DNA from: RGIG2560 sp964418385
GTDB taxonomy: Bacteria; Patescibacteriota; Microgenomatia; UBA1400; PJMF01
Reading direction: 5' to 3'
Assembly (NCBI GenBank): GCA_964418385.1
Contig: CAYQLH010000014.1
Span: 1-17,533 of the forward strand
Length of the DNA stretch: 17,533 bases
A program made the translations under genes and the position numbers. The notes beneath the pieces were generated by a model. That model was given only the letters and a program-made list of their open reading frames with translations, made no database searches and had not been told where the DNA came from. Below are positions 1-7,509 of this stretch, piece after piece; within the stretch, counting starts at the first letter, position 1; every line of letters begins with the position of its first letter.

Positions 1-58
1 GCGTAAAAGCTTGTGATCTTTTCGTCATCTGTTCCTTTCTTGACCTATTGGTTTCCAT
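1..58 (-). CDS. Possible 5' end of a gene running off the left edge (hypothetical)
   Basis: Downstream of xthA on the minus strand an ATG at 58 opens a frame with no stop before the window edge. The visible peptide begins METNRSRKEQMTKRSQAFT and is strongly basic. An AAGGAGAG Shine-Dalgarno-like run (complement of 70-77) lies about 11 bases upstream. A second in-frame ATG at 28 has AAAGGA four to five bases before it and could be the true start. The position, 34 bases after the xthA stop, suggests an operon partner. Only 19 codons are visible, so no family can be named and the call is tentative. Confidence 0.4.
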   Translation of the reverse strand, partial: METNRSRKEQMTKRSQAFT

Positions 59-92
59 TTTAAGTCTAACTCTCCTTTTTAACACCCACATC

Positions 93-854
93 TTACTCCA
101 TCGTTTGGCGATTGTCAAGTGTTAGAATTATCGGGGCATGGTCGCTGCCCATAATTTCGGTTTGAATTTCGCAAGACCTTATCCAAGGTGCAAGTGCCTC
201 GCTGGCCCAAAAATAATCAATCCGCCAACCTACATTGCGCTCGCGGGCGCGGGTCTTGTAATCCCACCAGGAATATGCCACTTCTTGGGGATGTAGTCGC
301 CGCCACACGTCCACAAAACCGGCAGCACTGACACTATCCAACCACGCTCGCTCTTGCGGCAAAAATCCAGTGTGAGTTTCGTTTTCGCGAGGCCGCGACA
401 AATCAATCTCACGGTGAGCCGTATTAACATCGCCTGCAAACAGTACGGGTTTACTTTGGGCCAATTCTTGTATCCAAGCGAGATACTCTTGGTAAAAATT
501 CATTTTGTAAGCAAGACGCACCGGACCTTGATCTCCATTGGGAAAATACGTATTTATCAAGTAAAAATTGCCAGTGTCTAAAGCGACAGTTCGCCCTTCG
601 GCAGCGAGTAGGGGAGGAACGTCCAAACGCTTCGCCGTTTCGCTTTCACGCGCCAAAATCAACGTCCCCGAATAACCCGCACGCTCCCCACAACCCCAAT
701 ATTCACGGTAGTCGTGCCAACCAGCGGGCAGCGGTTGATTGGTTTTGGTTTCTTGGATCAAGAAAAAATCAGCGTCAAGCCTCGCCAAAATTTCGCCAAA
801 ACCTTTGCGCCAGATTGCGCGCCACCCGTTAACATTCCACGTGATAATTTTCAT
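93..854 (-). CDS. xthA: Exodeoxyribonuclease III (AP endonuclease, EEP superfamily)
   Basis: A 253-residue protein of the endonuclease/exonuclease/phosphatase fold, expected to cut DNA at abasic sites and remove 3' blocking groups in base excision repair. Visible family motifs are WNVNG (N7 and N9 near the start), QETK with the metal-binding Glu35, GDVN with Asp142 and Asn144, WRIDYFW containing Asp213, and the terminal GSDHAPI with Asp238 and catalytic His239. All expected catalytic residues are present and length matches the ExoIII family. The frame extends 12 codons further upstream, but the start at 854 is chosen because family proteins begin MKI(I/V)(T/S)WNVNG and because a TATAAT sits exactly 7 bases before this ATG. 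No Shine-Dalgarno is seen, so the mRNA is probably leaderless. It is divergent from ftsE across 71 bases. Confidence 0.93.
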   Translation of the reverse strand: MKIITWNVNGWRAIWRKGFGEILARLDADFFLIQETKTNQPLPAGWHDYREYWGCGERAGYSGTLILARESETAKRLDVPPLLAAEGRTVALDTGNFYLINTYFPNGDQGPVRLAYKMNFYQEYLAWIQELAQSKPVLFAGDVNTAHREIDLSRPRENETHTGFLPQERAWLDSVSAAGFVDVWRRLHPQEVAYSWWDYKTRARERNVGWRIDYFWASEALAPWIRSCEIQTEIMGSDHAPIILTLDNRQTME

Positions 855-861
855 TTGAGCT

Positions 862-870
862 ATTATATCA
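862..870 (-). promoter_or_regulatory. xthA promoter, extended -10 giving a leaderless start
   Basis: On the minus strand the sequence reads TGATATAAT, an extended -10 (TGn plus perfect TATAAT at 867-862). It is followed by exactly 7 bases and then the xthA ATG at 854. No recognisable -35 is seen 17-18 bases upstream, which the extended -10 may offset. Transcription starting about 7 bases after the -10 would begin at the ATG itself. Confidence 0.65.
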
Positions 871-890
871 CAGCAAGACACAATTGCCAC

Positions 891-919
891 TTGACAAATA
901 GCGTCCGCGCGCGTAAACT
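891..919 (+). promoter_or_regulatory. ftsE promoter (TTGACA, 17-base spacer, TAAACT)
   Basis: A perfect -35 TTGACA at 891-896 is followed by a 17-base spacer and TAAACT at 914-919. Six bases later comes the ftsE ATG at 926, so the predicted transcription start falls on or beside the start codon. The same TAAACT-N6-ATG arrangement occurs at the PilN-like gene at 12593. Confidence 0.6.
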
Positions 920-925
920 TATATT

Positions 926-1648
926 ATGATAAAATTTGATGGCGTCTGCAAAGAATTCTGTGGCGGTGAGAAAGTCGCGCTTGATGACGTCTCGTTTGAA
1001 GTTGATGATGGTGAATTTGTCTTTATTACCGGTCATTCTGGTTGTGGTAAAACAACACTTTTGCGCTTGTTGATGCGCGAATTCAAGCCTACCAGTGGTG
1101 ACGTATATTTCAACGATTGTGATCTTTGCCAACTGTCGCGAGGTAAAGTCGCCAAACATCGCCGCCGTGTGGGCGTAATTTTTCAAGATTACCGTCTGAT
1201 TGATACCCTCAATGTTTACGATAATATCGCTTTACCCTTGGTCATTGCCCACGAAAAACGCGATGAAATCCGCAGCCGCATCAATGAACTACTCAAACTC
1301 ATTGGCTTGGAAGGCTATGAACGCGTTTATCCCTCACAACTTTCCGGAGGCGAGTCACAACGTGTCGGCTTAGCCAGAGCATTGATTACCGCTCCAGCAG
1401 TGATTTTTGCCGATGAACCAACGGGCAATCTCGATGCTGCTAATGCACTTGACTTGCTCAATTTGCTCAAAGGTGTCAATAGCTGCGGGACAACAGTGCT
1501 GATGACGACGCACGATTTAAGTCTAATTCCCAAAGTCCCCAATGCTCGCCATTTAGAGTTTGACCACGGTAAACTCGTCAAAGACACTCGTCCCGTCGCG
1601 CGCAAAAAGAAAAAAGAAAAGCAACAGGAGACCAAAGAACATGAGTAG
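926..1648 (+). CDS. ftsE: Cell division ATP-binding protein FtsE
   Basis: A 240-residue ABC ATPase. Motifs in order: Walker A GHSGCGKTT (36-44), Q-loop at Gln87 inside FQDYRL (a hallmark of FtsE), signature LSGGE (139-143), Walker B VIFADEP (159-165) and H-loop His196 in TTHD. It should pair with the membrane protein FtsX and couple ATP hydrolysis in the cytoplasm to activation of an extracytoplasmic peptidoglycan hydrolase during division. The order ftsE-ftsX-coiled-coil peptidase supports this over a generic transporter ATPase. The C-terminus ends in a Lys/Glu-rich tail after about residue 220. The stop overlaps the ftsX start by 8 bases (ATGAGTAG), implying translational coupling. The start at 926 has no leader and no Shine-Dalgarno. 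Confidence 0.95.
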   Translation: MIKFDGVCKEFCGGEKVALDDVSFEVDDGEFVFITGHSGCGKTTLLRLLMREFKPTSGDVYFNDCDLCQLSRGKVAKHRRRVGVIFQDYRLIDTLNVYDNIALPLVIAHEKRDEIRSRINELLKLIGLEGYERVYPSQLSGGESQRVGLARALITAPAVIFADEPTGNLDAANALDLLNLLKGVNSCGTTVLMTTHDLSLIPKVPNARHLEFDHGKLVKDTRPVARKKKKEKQQETKEHE

Positions 1649-2510
1649 CGTTTTTTCTAGTTGGGGCAATATCCGCCAAACTCCGTTTCAAAGTATGGCC
1701 GCCCTCATGGTTGTGATCACCACCTTTTTTTTGGTTTACACTCTCACGGATTTTCTTTATATCGGTAATACTGTTTTGCAATATTTTGAAGCTCAGCCAG
1801 AAATCCTCGTTTTTTACGATGTTACGGTTTCGGATGCGCAAGCGACGGCTGACGCTCAGTTGATAGAAAAACTAGACTACGTTGAGTCTGTCACCATTAC
1901 TGGCAAAACCGATGCGTACGAGAATTATAAAACTGCCAATGCCAACGAACCACTTTTGTTGGGTTTGCTCAATCCTGAGCTCTTCCCTGCGAGTCTTTCC
2001 ATCAAAGCAACTTCGCCTGAGGGCTTAGATAAAGTTTATGCGGAGCTAGAAAAACTTGATGGTATCGATGAAATTGATTATCATGAAGACGTCATTGATG
2101 AATTTTTAAATTGGACCAGCGCTCTGCGACATGAAAGTTTGATCATTGTGGCTGTTTTCACCATCCAATATATTTTGGTGATTCAAGTGATTACTGGTAT
2201 GAAAGTGGCTGCGCGTCGGCGCACGCTCAACATCATGAGCACTCTTGGTGCCAGTCGTGCTGCTATCAAGTGGACTTTTATTCGCGAAGCGATGTGGATT
2301 GGTATTGTGGGAAGTTTAATTGCCTTTGGCATTTCTTACGGTATTTTTGCCTATATTCAGCCCGTACTTAAGAGTTTCTTCGGCGAAATTCCGGTGTTCC
2401 CGCTGCCAGCGCATTTCTTTTTGTACCAAGCTCTTGCTGGTACGAGCATTGCTGCGTTCTTGGCAGCTTTTGCGGCTTGGCTTTCCAGCGGTCGCTTGAT
2501 CAAAAAATAA
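1641..2510 (+). CDS. ftsX: Cell division protein FtsX (permease-like)
   Basis: A 289-residue membrane protein with the FtsX layout: TM1 about residues 19-42, an extracytoplasmic domain about 50-160, then TM2 (166-188), TM3 (217-240) and TM4 (259-282). The cytoplasmic loop contains a conserved-type RRxxLNIMSTLGAS segment (193-205) expected to contact the ATPase. FtsX carries the FtsE signal across the membrane to a hydrolase. The frame is open upstream to 1560, but the start at 1641 is chosen because AGGAG at 1626-1630 sits 10 bases upstream and because the shorter product matches the family N-terminus. It overlaps ftsE by 8 bases and is followed after one base by the hydrolase gene. Confidence 0.93.
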   Translation: MSSVFSSWGNIRQTPFQSMAALMVVITTFFLVYTLTDFLYIGNTVLQYFEAQPEILVFYDVTVSDAQATADAQLIEKLDYVESVTITGKTDAYENYKTANANEPLLLGLLNPELFPASLSIKATSPEGLDKVYAELEKLDGIDEIDYHEDVIDEFLNWTSALRHESLIIVAVFTIQYILVIQVITGMKVAARRRTLNIMSTLGASRAAIKWTFIREAMWIGIVGSLIAFGISYGIFAYIQPVLKSFFGEIPVFPLPAHFFLYQALAGTSIAAFLAAFAAWLSSGRLIKK

Positions 2511-2511
2511 T

Positions 2512-3756
2512 ATGTCATGTGGGCGTTTGCTAACGAGTTTTGCTGTCGCGAGTGCCTTGACACTCGCGAGTTTTACTGGCGTCTTCGCTGACGACGAGTG
2601 CAAAGATAGATTTAACTGTCCTGGGATTGAAGATGATAATGAACGCGCCGCTTGCGTTGATCAAAAAGTAGCTTGTTATCAACAAAAAATTAATGAAAGC
2701 AAAAACCAGCAACAAACATTAAACGGCGAATTATCGTATATCGACAACCGTATTGCCTATCAAGAAGCGCAAATCGAAAAAACGCGTCTCGAAATCGTGC
2801 GCGCTGGCAAAGAAGCAGATATTCTTTCGGCACGGATTGACAATCTTGAGCAGTCCATGGAACGCTTGGCAGCACTTTTATCACAGCTGGTCGTGACATC
2901 GTATAAAGCTCAGCATTATTCTAGCTTGGAAATGTTTCTTGCCAGCAAAAATTTCCAAACAGCGATCAATCGTCGCCAACGAGAAAACACCGTTAGCCTA
3001 CAGACAAGCAAAGTGCTTTTTCGCACCATGCAAGACAAAATAGAATATGATCAGCAAAAAGAACAACGCCAACAGTTGCAACAGGATCTCGAAGAAAAAA
3101 CCGCAAGGTTGCAAAAACAACAACTTGCACTCGAATCACAAAAAGAAGAAAAGGCCATTTTGCTGGCGCAAACTAAAAATAGCGAAAAAGAATATCAACG
3201 TTTGATGGATGAGGCGCGCAAAGAAGCTGATAGTTTCAAGCGTTTTGCTGCCAGTGCTGGTGGTGGTCGGTGCTTGCCTGCAATTCCAGGTGAGGGCAGT
3301 AATGGTTTTTATTACTCGCAGCGCGATCCACGCTGGTGCAATCAGCTTATCGGTGGTTCAGATATGACCGTGGGTGACGTCGGTTGTTACATTACGTCAG
3401 TCACCATGATTTTCAAAAAATATGGCTCCAATATTACTCCCAGTGTTTTTGCGGCCAATCGCAGTTACTTTTTCTCCAACACCGCTTTAATGACATCACC
3501 GCCATCGCCCAGCGGCTATACGTACAAACGTCAAGATTATTTCAATCAAGGCACCCTAGATTCTGAGCTCGCTGCTGGTCGGCCGGTTGTCGTCCACGTC
3601 AGAACCAACAATGGCTATGGTGGGCACTTTATCGTTTTGTACGAAGGCAGTGGCGGTAACTATAAGATGCACGATCCGTGGTATGGTGCCGATCTTGATT
3701 TTACTTCTCGCTATAGCACCGGGATGATCGACAGTATCCGGCTTTTCACGCAATAA
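2512..3756 (+). CDS. Secreted coiled-coil C39-like peptidase, probable FtsEX-activated peptidoglycan hydrolase
   Basis: A 414-residue exported protein. Residues 1-26 look like a signal peptide (hydrophobic core, cleavage about VFA|DD). Residues about 30-55 hold four cysteines (C30, C36, C48, C55). Residues about 56-245 are a Gln/Glu/Lys-rich coiled coil resembling the regulatory coiled coil of PcsB and EnvC. A Gly-rich linker leads to a C39-like (Peptidase_C39_2 type) domain from about 260, with likely catalytic Cys292 (GCYITS), His372 (GGHFIV) and Asp388 (HDPWYG). The position one base after ftsX and the coiled-coil-plus-peptidase layout suggest it is the hydrolase controlled by FtsEX, with a C39-like fold in place of the CHAP or M23 domains usual for PcsB and EnvC partners. 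Hydrolase specificity is inferred. No clear Shine-Dalgarno is seen, so reinitiation after ftsX is likely. Confidence 0.8.
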   Translation: MSCGRLLTSFAVASALTLASFTGVFADDECKDRFNCPGIEDDNERAACVDQKVACYQQKINESKNQQQTLNGELSYIDNRIAYQEAQIEKTRLEIVRAGKEADILSARIDNLEQSMERLAALLSQLVVTSYKAQHYSSLEMFLASKNFQTAINRRQRENTVSLQTSKVLFRTMQDKIEYDQQKEQRQQLQQDLEEKTARLQKQQLALESQKEEKAILLAQTKNSEKEYQRLMDEARKEADSFKRFAASAGGGRCLPAIPGEGSNGFYYSQRDPRWCNQLIGGSDMTVGDVGCYITSVTMIFKKYGSNITPSVFAANRSYFFSNTALMTSPPSPSGYTYKRQDYFNQGTLDSELAAGRPVVVHVRTNNGYGGHFIVLYEGSGGNYKMHDPWYGADLDFTSRYSTGMIDSIRLFTQ

Positions 3757-3791
3757 CTCAGTTTTGCTCTCACATTGGTATTTTTGTGTAC

Positions 3792-3820
3792 AGACACTAA
3801 CAGTTTGGTTGTCTTTTTAT
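3792..3820 (+). terminator. Candidate weak rho-independent terminator after the ftsEX operon
   Basis: A roughly 9-bp stem with one bulge and a 4-base loop (AGACACTAA pairing with TTGGTTGTCT) is followed by TTTTTATTTT. It lies between the hydrolase stop at 3756 and the next promoter at 3829. The stem is AU/GU-containing, so strength is doubtful. Confidence 0.4.
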
Positions 3821-3828
3821 TTTGGTCC

Positions 3829-3857
3829 TTGCAAAATCATTTTAAATTAGTTATACT
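3829..3857 (+). promoter_or_regulatory. Promoter for the Pro/Ala-rich gene pair
   Basis: TTGCAA at 3829-3834, a 17-base spacer and TATACT at 3852-3857. The predicted start near 3864 leaves an untranslated leader of about 23 bases before the ATG at 3887, without an obvious Shine-Dalgarno. This differs from the leaderless layout seen at most other first genes here. Confidence 0.5.
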
Positions 3858-3886
3858 GTACATATAAATTAGTTTGCAAAAAGCAT

Positions 3887-4534
3887 ATGAACGAACAAAC
3901 ATTAAGCCCAGCAATTGAAAAAGCATTAAGCGATTTGCGCCAAGCAATCGCCGCAGAAATTGCGACTCATCAAGATTCTTCTGTCTCTCCAGTGGCTGTG
4001 CCCTCGCCTTTGTCTACTCCAGCAACTCCTGATTCCGCCCCGCTGACACCGCCAGAGATTTCCAGCCCTTTAACTCCAGATATGGGTTTACAAATTCCCA
4101 CACCGACTGAGCCTGTAGGCATAAACTTACCGGATCTTTCAGCAGCTCCAGCGCCAGTTAGCGGCAACAATGGTCTCGACGATTCACCAGTGCGTTTAGA
4201 TATTCCTGTGACTCCAGAAGTTAGTGCCGCTCCAGCGACGCCAGTGACTGCGCCCATCAGTGAACCAGCGGCCACTTCTACTATCGAACCAGTAAATGCG
4301 CCTGCTCCTACAGACATGTCTGCTTCCGCTCCAGCGCCAACAGAAGTATCTGCGCCTGCGCCAGCAACTGATATACCAGCGCCAGTCAATCCCATTACTG
4401 CTGCGGAGTCACCAGCAACAGTAGAACCCATTACACCCGCAGGTGACGCCAGTACCGCCGCCGGCGGTTTACCCAAAGCTAACAGCTTATTGAGTAACGT
4501 TCTCAAGAAAGGTTGGAGCAGTAGCCAGCAATAA
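3887..4534 (+). CDS. Pro/Ala-rich, probably disordered protein of unknown function
   Basis: A 215-residue protein I do not recognise. Residues 1-30 could form one amphipathic helix (IEKALSDLRQAIAAEIATH). From about 35 to 190 it is dominated by Pro, Ala, Thr, Ser and Val with few charged residues, which predicts disorder. The C-terminus is short and basic (LLSNVLKKGWSSSQQ). There is no signal peptide or membrane span, so it is predicted cytoplasmic unless exported unconventionally. It lies 2 bases before the 950-residue gene, whose ends have the same composition, so the two are probably co-transcribed and may act together. A long minus-strand frame over this gene is a composition shadow. Coding status is supported by the upstream promoter, tight spacing and biased composition. 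Confidence 0.75.
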   Translation: MNEQTLSPAIEKALSDLRQAIAAEIATHQDSSVSPVAVPSPLSTPATPDSAPLTPPEISSPLTPDMGLQIPTPTEPVGINLPDLSAAPAPVSGNNGLDDSPVRLDIPVTPEVSAAPATPVTAPISEPAATSTIEPVNAPAPTDMSASAPAPTEVSAPAPATDIPAPVNPITAAESPATVEPITPAGDASTAAGGLPKANSLLSNVLKKGWSSSQQ

Positions 4535-4536
4535 TT

Positions 4537-7389
4537 ATGTCTACGACTCAAGTAACCATTGAAGACCTGGGCAGCATTTCCATGAGTGCACCCGAGCCTC
4601 AGAAAAAAACGGCTCCCGCACCCACGCCAGCTAAGGTGGTTACTGCACACGATGTTTCACCGGTGATGCCAGTCATCAGCGATCTGGGCGAAGTAACACT
4701 CGCCCCACCTCAAGCCGTGGTCGCTGCGACTCGCACTCCGGTGGTGACTGCCCCAAAAGTGTCTATCACCGCGGGTTCAGTGAAAGCTGTCACTGCGTCT
4801 AAGCAAACCTCAGATCAAGTCAAACCGGTCGCTACCGACACTGGCCTTGCCAGTAAGGCAATCGCTCCCGCTAAACCGACTGCACTCGCTCCTACTCGAC
4901 TCGCCCCAAGCGATGACGTTTTTTACGATCCGCTCACCGGTGAAGCCATAACTCCTTTGGAGGAAAGTTTTGGCTCGCCTGCCAACAATGTTCCTGTCAA
5001 ACTAGCAATCAAGCCAGACGTTAAAACCGGTGCTCAAGTGCGGTCTCCAGAAACAGTTAAAACTGTCGATAAAGTTAACGCGACGCCAAAAACTGGATCT
5101 ACTGGCACACTTGACGTGGAAGCGGCTCTCAAAACGCTCACTGCTGAGTACGACCGCTTGCATGTTTTTGCCGATATTACCCTCGATAAAGACGATTTTG
5201 TGCCCGATCTGACAGCAATATTAGACGTCTTGTCAACACCACGTGAGGAATACACACGCCTCATGGCTCATCTCGATCACATTTTGACCGACAAAGATAA
5301 GACTGACGAGACCGCTCAACTCGCAGCCATGGCCGACAAAGCCGACAAGCAACGCGCCGCATTGTGTACTAAAATCGACAAACTCCTCATTTCGTTTACC
5401 GCTGGCAACAATTGGTATCGCGTTTTGGCAGCATGGGAGCTTTTCCATCGCGACCGTTTCCGCGCTTTCGTTGCCAAAAAATCCTGGTGCGACACGCTTT
5501 CACATCAAGCAGCTACGCTTTTAACCGACACTCAAAAAGCTGATCTGGTGGCCGATGCCGATGCCACCATCCCTGCGGCTGACAGTTTAAAGGCCCTAGC
5601 CAAGAGTTTAGACACTTCTGACACGCCCTTAAGCGCCGACCAAAAAACTGCGCTTGTGGCTTTGTTAATGCCTGTCTGGTCACAAATCAGTGTGAAAGCT
5701 AAACAAAAAGCCGACAAGCCGGCTACAGTCGCGACTCAGGAAACAACCCTTCAACCTACAGCTCCAGTTTTGCCTGCTGGTGCGACAGATCAGGACCAGC
5801 AAAAAGTCGCCGCTTTGCAAAGCGCTTTCGATATGCTTGAAAGCAGTCATGAGTCTGAATTTAGTCGCATCAAAGACAATTTTGCCGCTGCCAACGAAAA
5901 ACTTGCTCGCCTTGAGCAAATTGTCAACGAAAAAATGCTCACCGTGACTCAAGAAACCACGCAGAGTCTCACCAAACTGACCGCTAAGCTCGACGCCAAA
6001 CTAGAAAAAGAAAAAACGGCTGCTACTGCTCGCGATCAGCAGCTTAAAGATCAACTTGTCAAGCAGCAACAGGATTTCAAACTCAAGATTACTTCAGTTG
6101 ATGAAACTTTGAGCACGTTCAAAAAACTACAAGCCACTAGAGATCAAGATCAAAACAAGAAGTTAACCGTGATCACGGGAGAGATCGAAGATCTACGCAA
6201 AAATGCCGGCAAACAAATCCAAGTCACCGACAGTAATCTTTCTCGTGCTCGCCAGGATGTGGAAGAACGTCTCCATCAGTTTGCCCGCCAGTTGACAGAA
6301 ATTAAATCCGATCAAATGGGTGTCAATCAAGTGCAGACTTCCGCGCTGGCGCAATTAGCTGCCGAAGCCCAAAACGTCAAAAGCACCCTCACGGGTTACG
6401 CCACTCGCTTGCAGCAGTTGGAAACCACCACTATCGAGATTGACAGTCTCAAAAATCAAGTCACCGACCAGTTACAAAATCTCACTGTCCGCGTGCAAAC
6501 TGACCTTGATTCCAATCGTTTGCGGATTGACAAAATATCAGCCCAAGTCGCGGAGCTGCAAAGTTACGCTTCCCGCTTGGAAACGGAAAACGAAGAATTG
6601 CGCATCAGCAACGCAGGCCTCAAACAAGAAAATTGGCAAGCGCGCCGTCAGCTTGGTCTTGAACCCGGTCAACCTGTGCCTGTCGTTGCCGAACCAGCAC
6701 CAGTTGTGGCTGACGCTCCAACGCCGTTAGCTGCTAACCCGATTACTGCCACTGCTGAACCAGTTGCCACTTTTGCACCAGCAAGCGCTGCTGCTCCTTC
6801 TGCTCCTCAAGCCACTGCTGATACTCAACCTCTCACCGTCGATGCTATTGCTGCTGTCAGCGCACCGGAAGCGAACGATTTGCCTGCGCCGCAACCAGCG
6901 CCGACTCAGATTTCCAATCTTGCCAAACTTGGCATTACCACTTCGCGTCTCACTGCTGACTCACGCCTACTTACGCATCAGCCGCTTGATTTCTTACGAC
7001 TCAATCTCCAACTGGCAAAGGCACTTACTGGTCTCAACTCTTTTTCAGACTGGTTGCACGCACAAGCCGCGCCCGCGCCGACTCCTGTTTATCAAGCGGA
7101 GTCGACTCCAGTGGCTCCAGCTGTCAGTGAAATTCCCGTGTCAAATATCACCGCCCCCGGTCCGCAAGCTTTCGCTCCCGCCAGCAATGCTGATTATCCA
7201 GCTGTCAACTCCAATCCCACAGTGACCGCTATTCCCAGTATTGAGCCTATCAATCCTTATGCCAATAGTATTCCGGTGCCGCCTCCGTCCGCTGCGGCCG
7301 ATTCATTCACACCTCAGTCCAATTCGTCTGTTGGCAACAGTATTTCTCGACCAGAACCTGACGCCGTCGTTTTGCCATTCATGAGCTAA
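4537..7389 (+). CDS. Large Pro/Ala-rich coiled-coil protein of unknown function
   Basis: A 950-residue protein I do not recognise. Residues 1-190 are Pro/Ala/Thr/Val-rich and contain two similar short motifs, TIEDLGSISMSAP (7-19) and VISDLGEVTLAPP (46-58). Residues about 192-395 look globular and helical, with Trp and Cys residues (NNWYRVLAAWELFHRDRF, KKSWCDTL). Residues about 420-708 are a long Gln/Lys/Glu-rich coiled coil. Residues about 709-950 return to Pro/Ala/Thr-rich sequence, broken by a probable helical block about 792-845 that ends in SFSDWLHAQ. No signal peptide or membrane span is seen. The layout resembles a cytoplasmic scaffold or filament-like protein, but that is inference. 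It follows the 215-residue gene after 2 bases with no clear Shine-Dalgarno, so coupling is likely. Confidence 0.85.
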   Translation: MSTTQVTIEDLGSISMSAPEPQKKTAPAPTPAKVVTAHDVSPVMPVISDLGEVTLAPPQAVVAATRTPVVTAPKVSITAGSVKAVTASKQTSDQVKPVATDTGLASKAIAPAKPTALAPTRLAPSDDVFYDPLTGEAITPLEESFGSPANNVPVKLAIKPDVKTGAQVRSPETVKTVDKVNATPKTGSTGTLDVEAALKTLTAEYDRLHVFADITLDKDDFVPDLTAILDVLSTPREEYTRLMAHLDHILTDKDKTDETAQLAAMADKADKQRAALCTKIDKLLISFTAGNNWYRVLAAWELFHRDRFRAFVAKKSWCDTLSHQAATLLTDTQKADLVADADATIPAADSLKALAKSLDTSDTPLSADQKTALVALLMPVWSQISVKAKQKADKPATVATQETTLQPTAPVLPAGATDQDQQKVAALQSAFDMLESSHESEFSRIKDNFAAANEKLARLEQIVNEKMLTVTQETTQSLTKLTAKLDAKLEKEKTAATARDQQLKDQLVKQQQDFKLKITSVDETLSTFKKLQATRDQDQNKKLTVITGEIEDLRKNAGKQIQVTDSNLSRARQDVEERLHQFARQLTEIKSDQMGVNQVQTSALAQLAAEAQNVKSTLTGYATRLQQLETTTIEIDSLKNQVTDQLQNLTVRVQTDLDSNRLRIDKISAQVAELQSYASRLETENEELRISNAGLKQENWQARRQLGLEPGQPVPVVAEPAPVVADAPTPLAANPITATAEPVATFAPASAAAPSAPQATADTQPLTVDAIAAVSAPEANDLPAPQPAPTQISNLAKLGITTSRLTADSRLLTHQPLDFLRLNLQLAKALTGLNSFSDWLHAQAAPAPTPVYQAESTPVAPAVSEIPVSNITAPGPQAFAPASNADYPAVNSNPTVTAIPSIEPINPYANSIPVPPPSAAADSFTPQSNSSVGNSISRPEPDAVVLPFMS

Positions 7390-7418
7390 GCGCGTTTTGC
7401 CTTATTAGACAAAATGTA

Positions 7419-7438
7419 TACAAAATATTTATTTTGTA
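7419..7438. terminator. AT-rich hairpin between convergent genes, possible bidirectional terminator
   Basis: A perfect 8-bp stem, TACAAAAT and ATTTTGTA around an ATTT loop, lies 30 bases after the 950-residue gene and 72 bases beyond the prmC stop on the other strand. It has no GC in the core and no long T run, so function is uncertain. The rest of 7390-7509 holds overlapping short inverted repeats around 7472-7500 (for example ATGCT/AGCAT and ACGTGC/GCACGT) without T tracts, and no gene. Confidence 0.35.
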
Positions 7439-7509
7439 ACAATTTTAGCGATATTTAGCCTGGAAACATATAATGCTACACGTGCAGCATTGCGCACGTC
7501 GTGCTGAGT

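Noticed and set aside
3970..4650. Minus-strand frame of 226 codons over the 215-residue gene
   Set aside because: Its Gly/Ala/Val/Ser-rich composition is what the complement of Pro/Ala/Thr codons gives; it has no promoter and covers the start of the next gene.
6764..7225. Plus-strand Leu-rich frame of 153 codons inside the 950-residue gene
   Set aside because: An out-of-frame reading of Pro/Ala/Thr codons; no start signal, and the host frame is continuous.
7472..7500. Overlapping inverted repeats after prmC as a terminator
   Set aside because: Several alternative short stems compete and none is followed by a T run on either strand.
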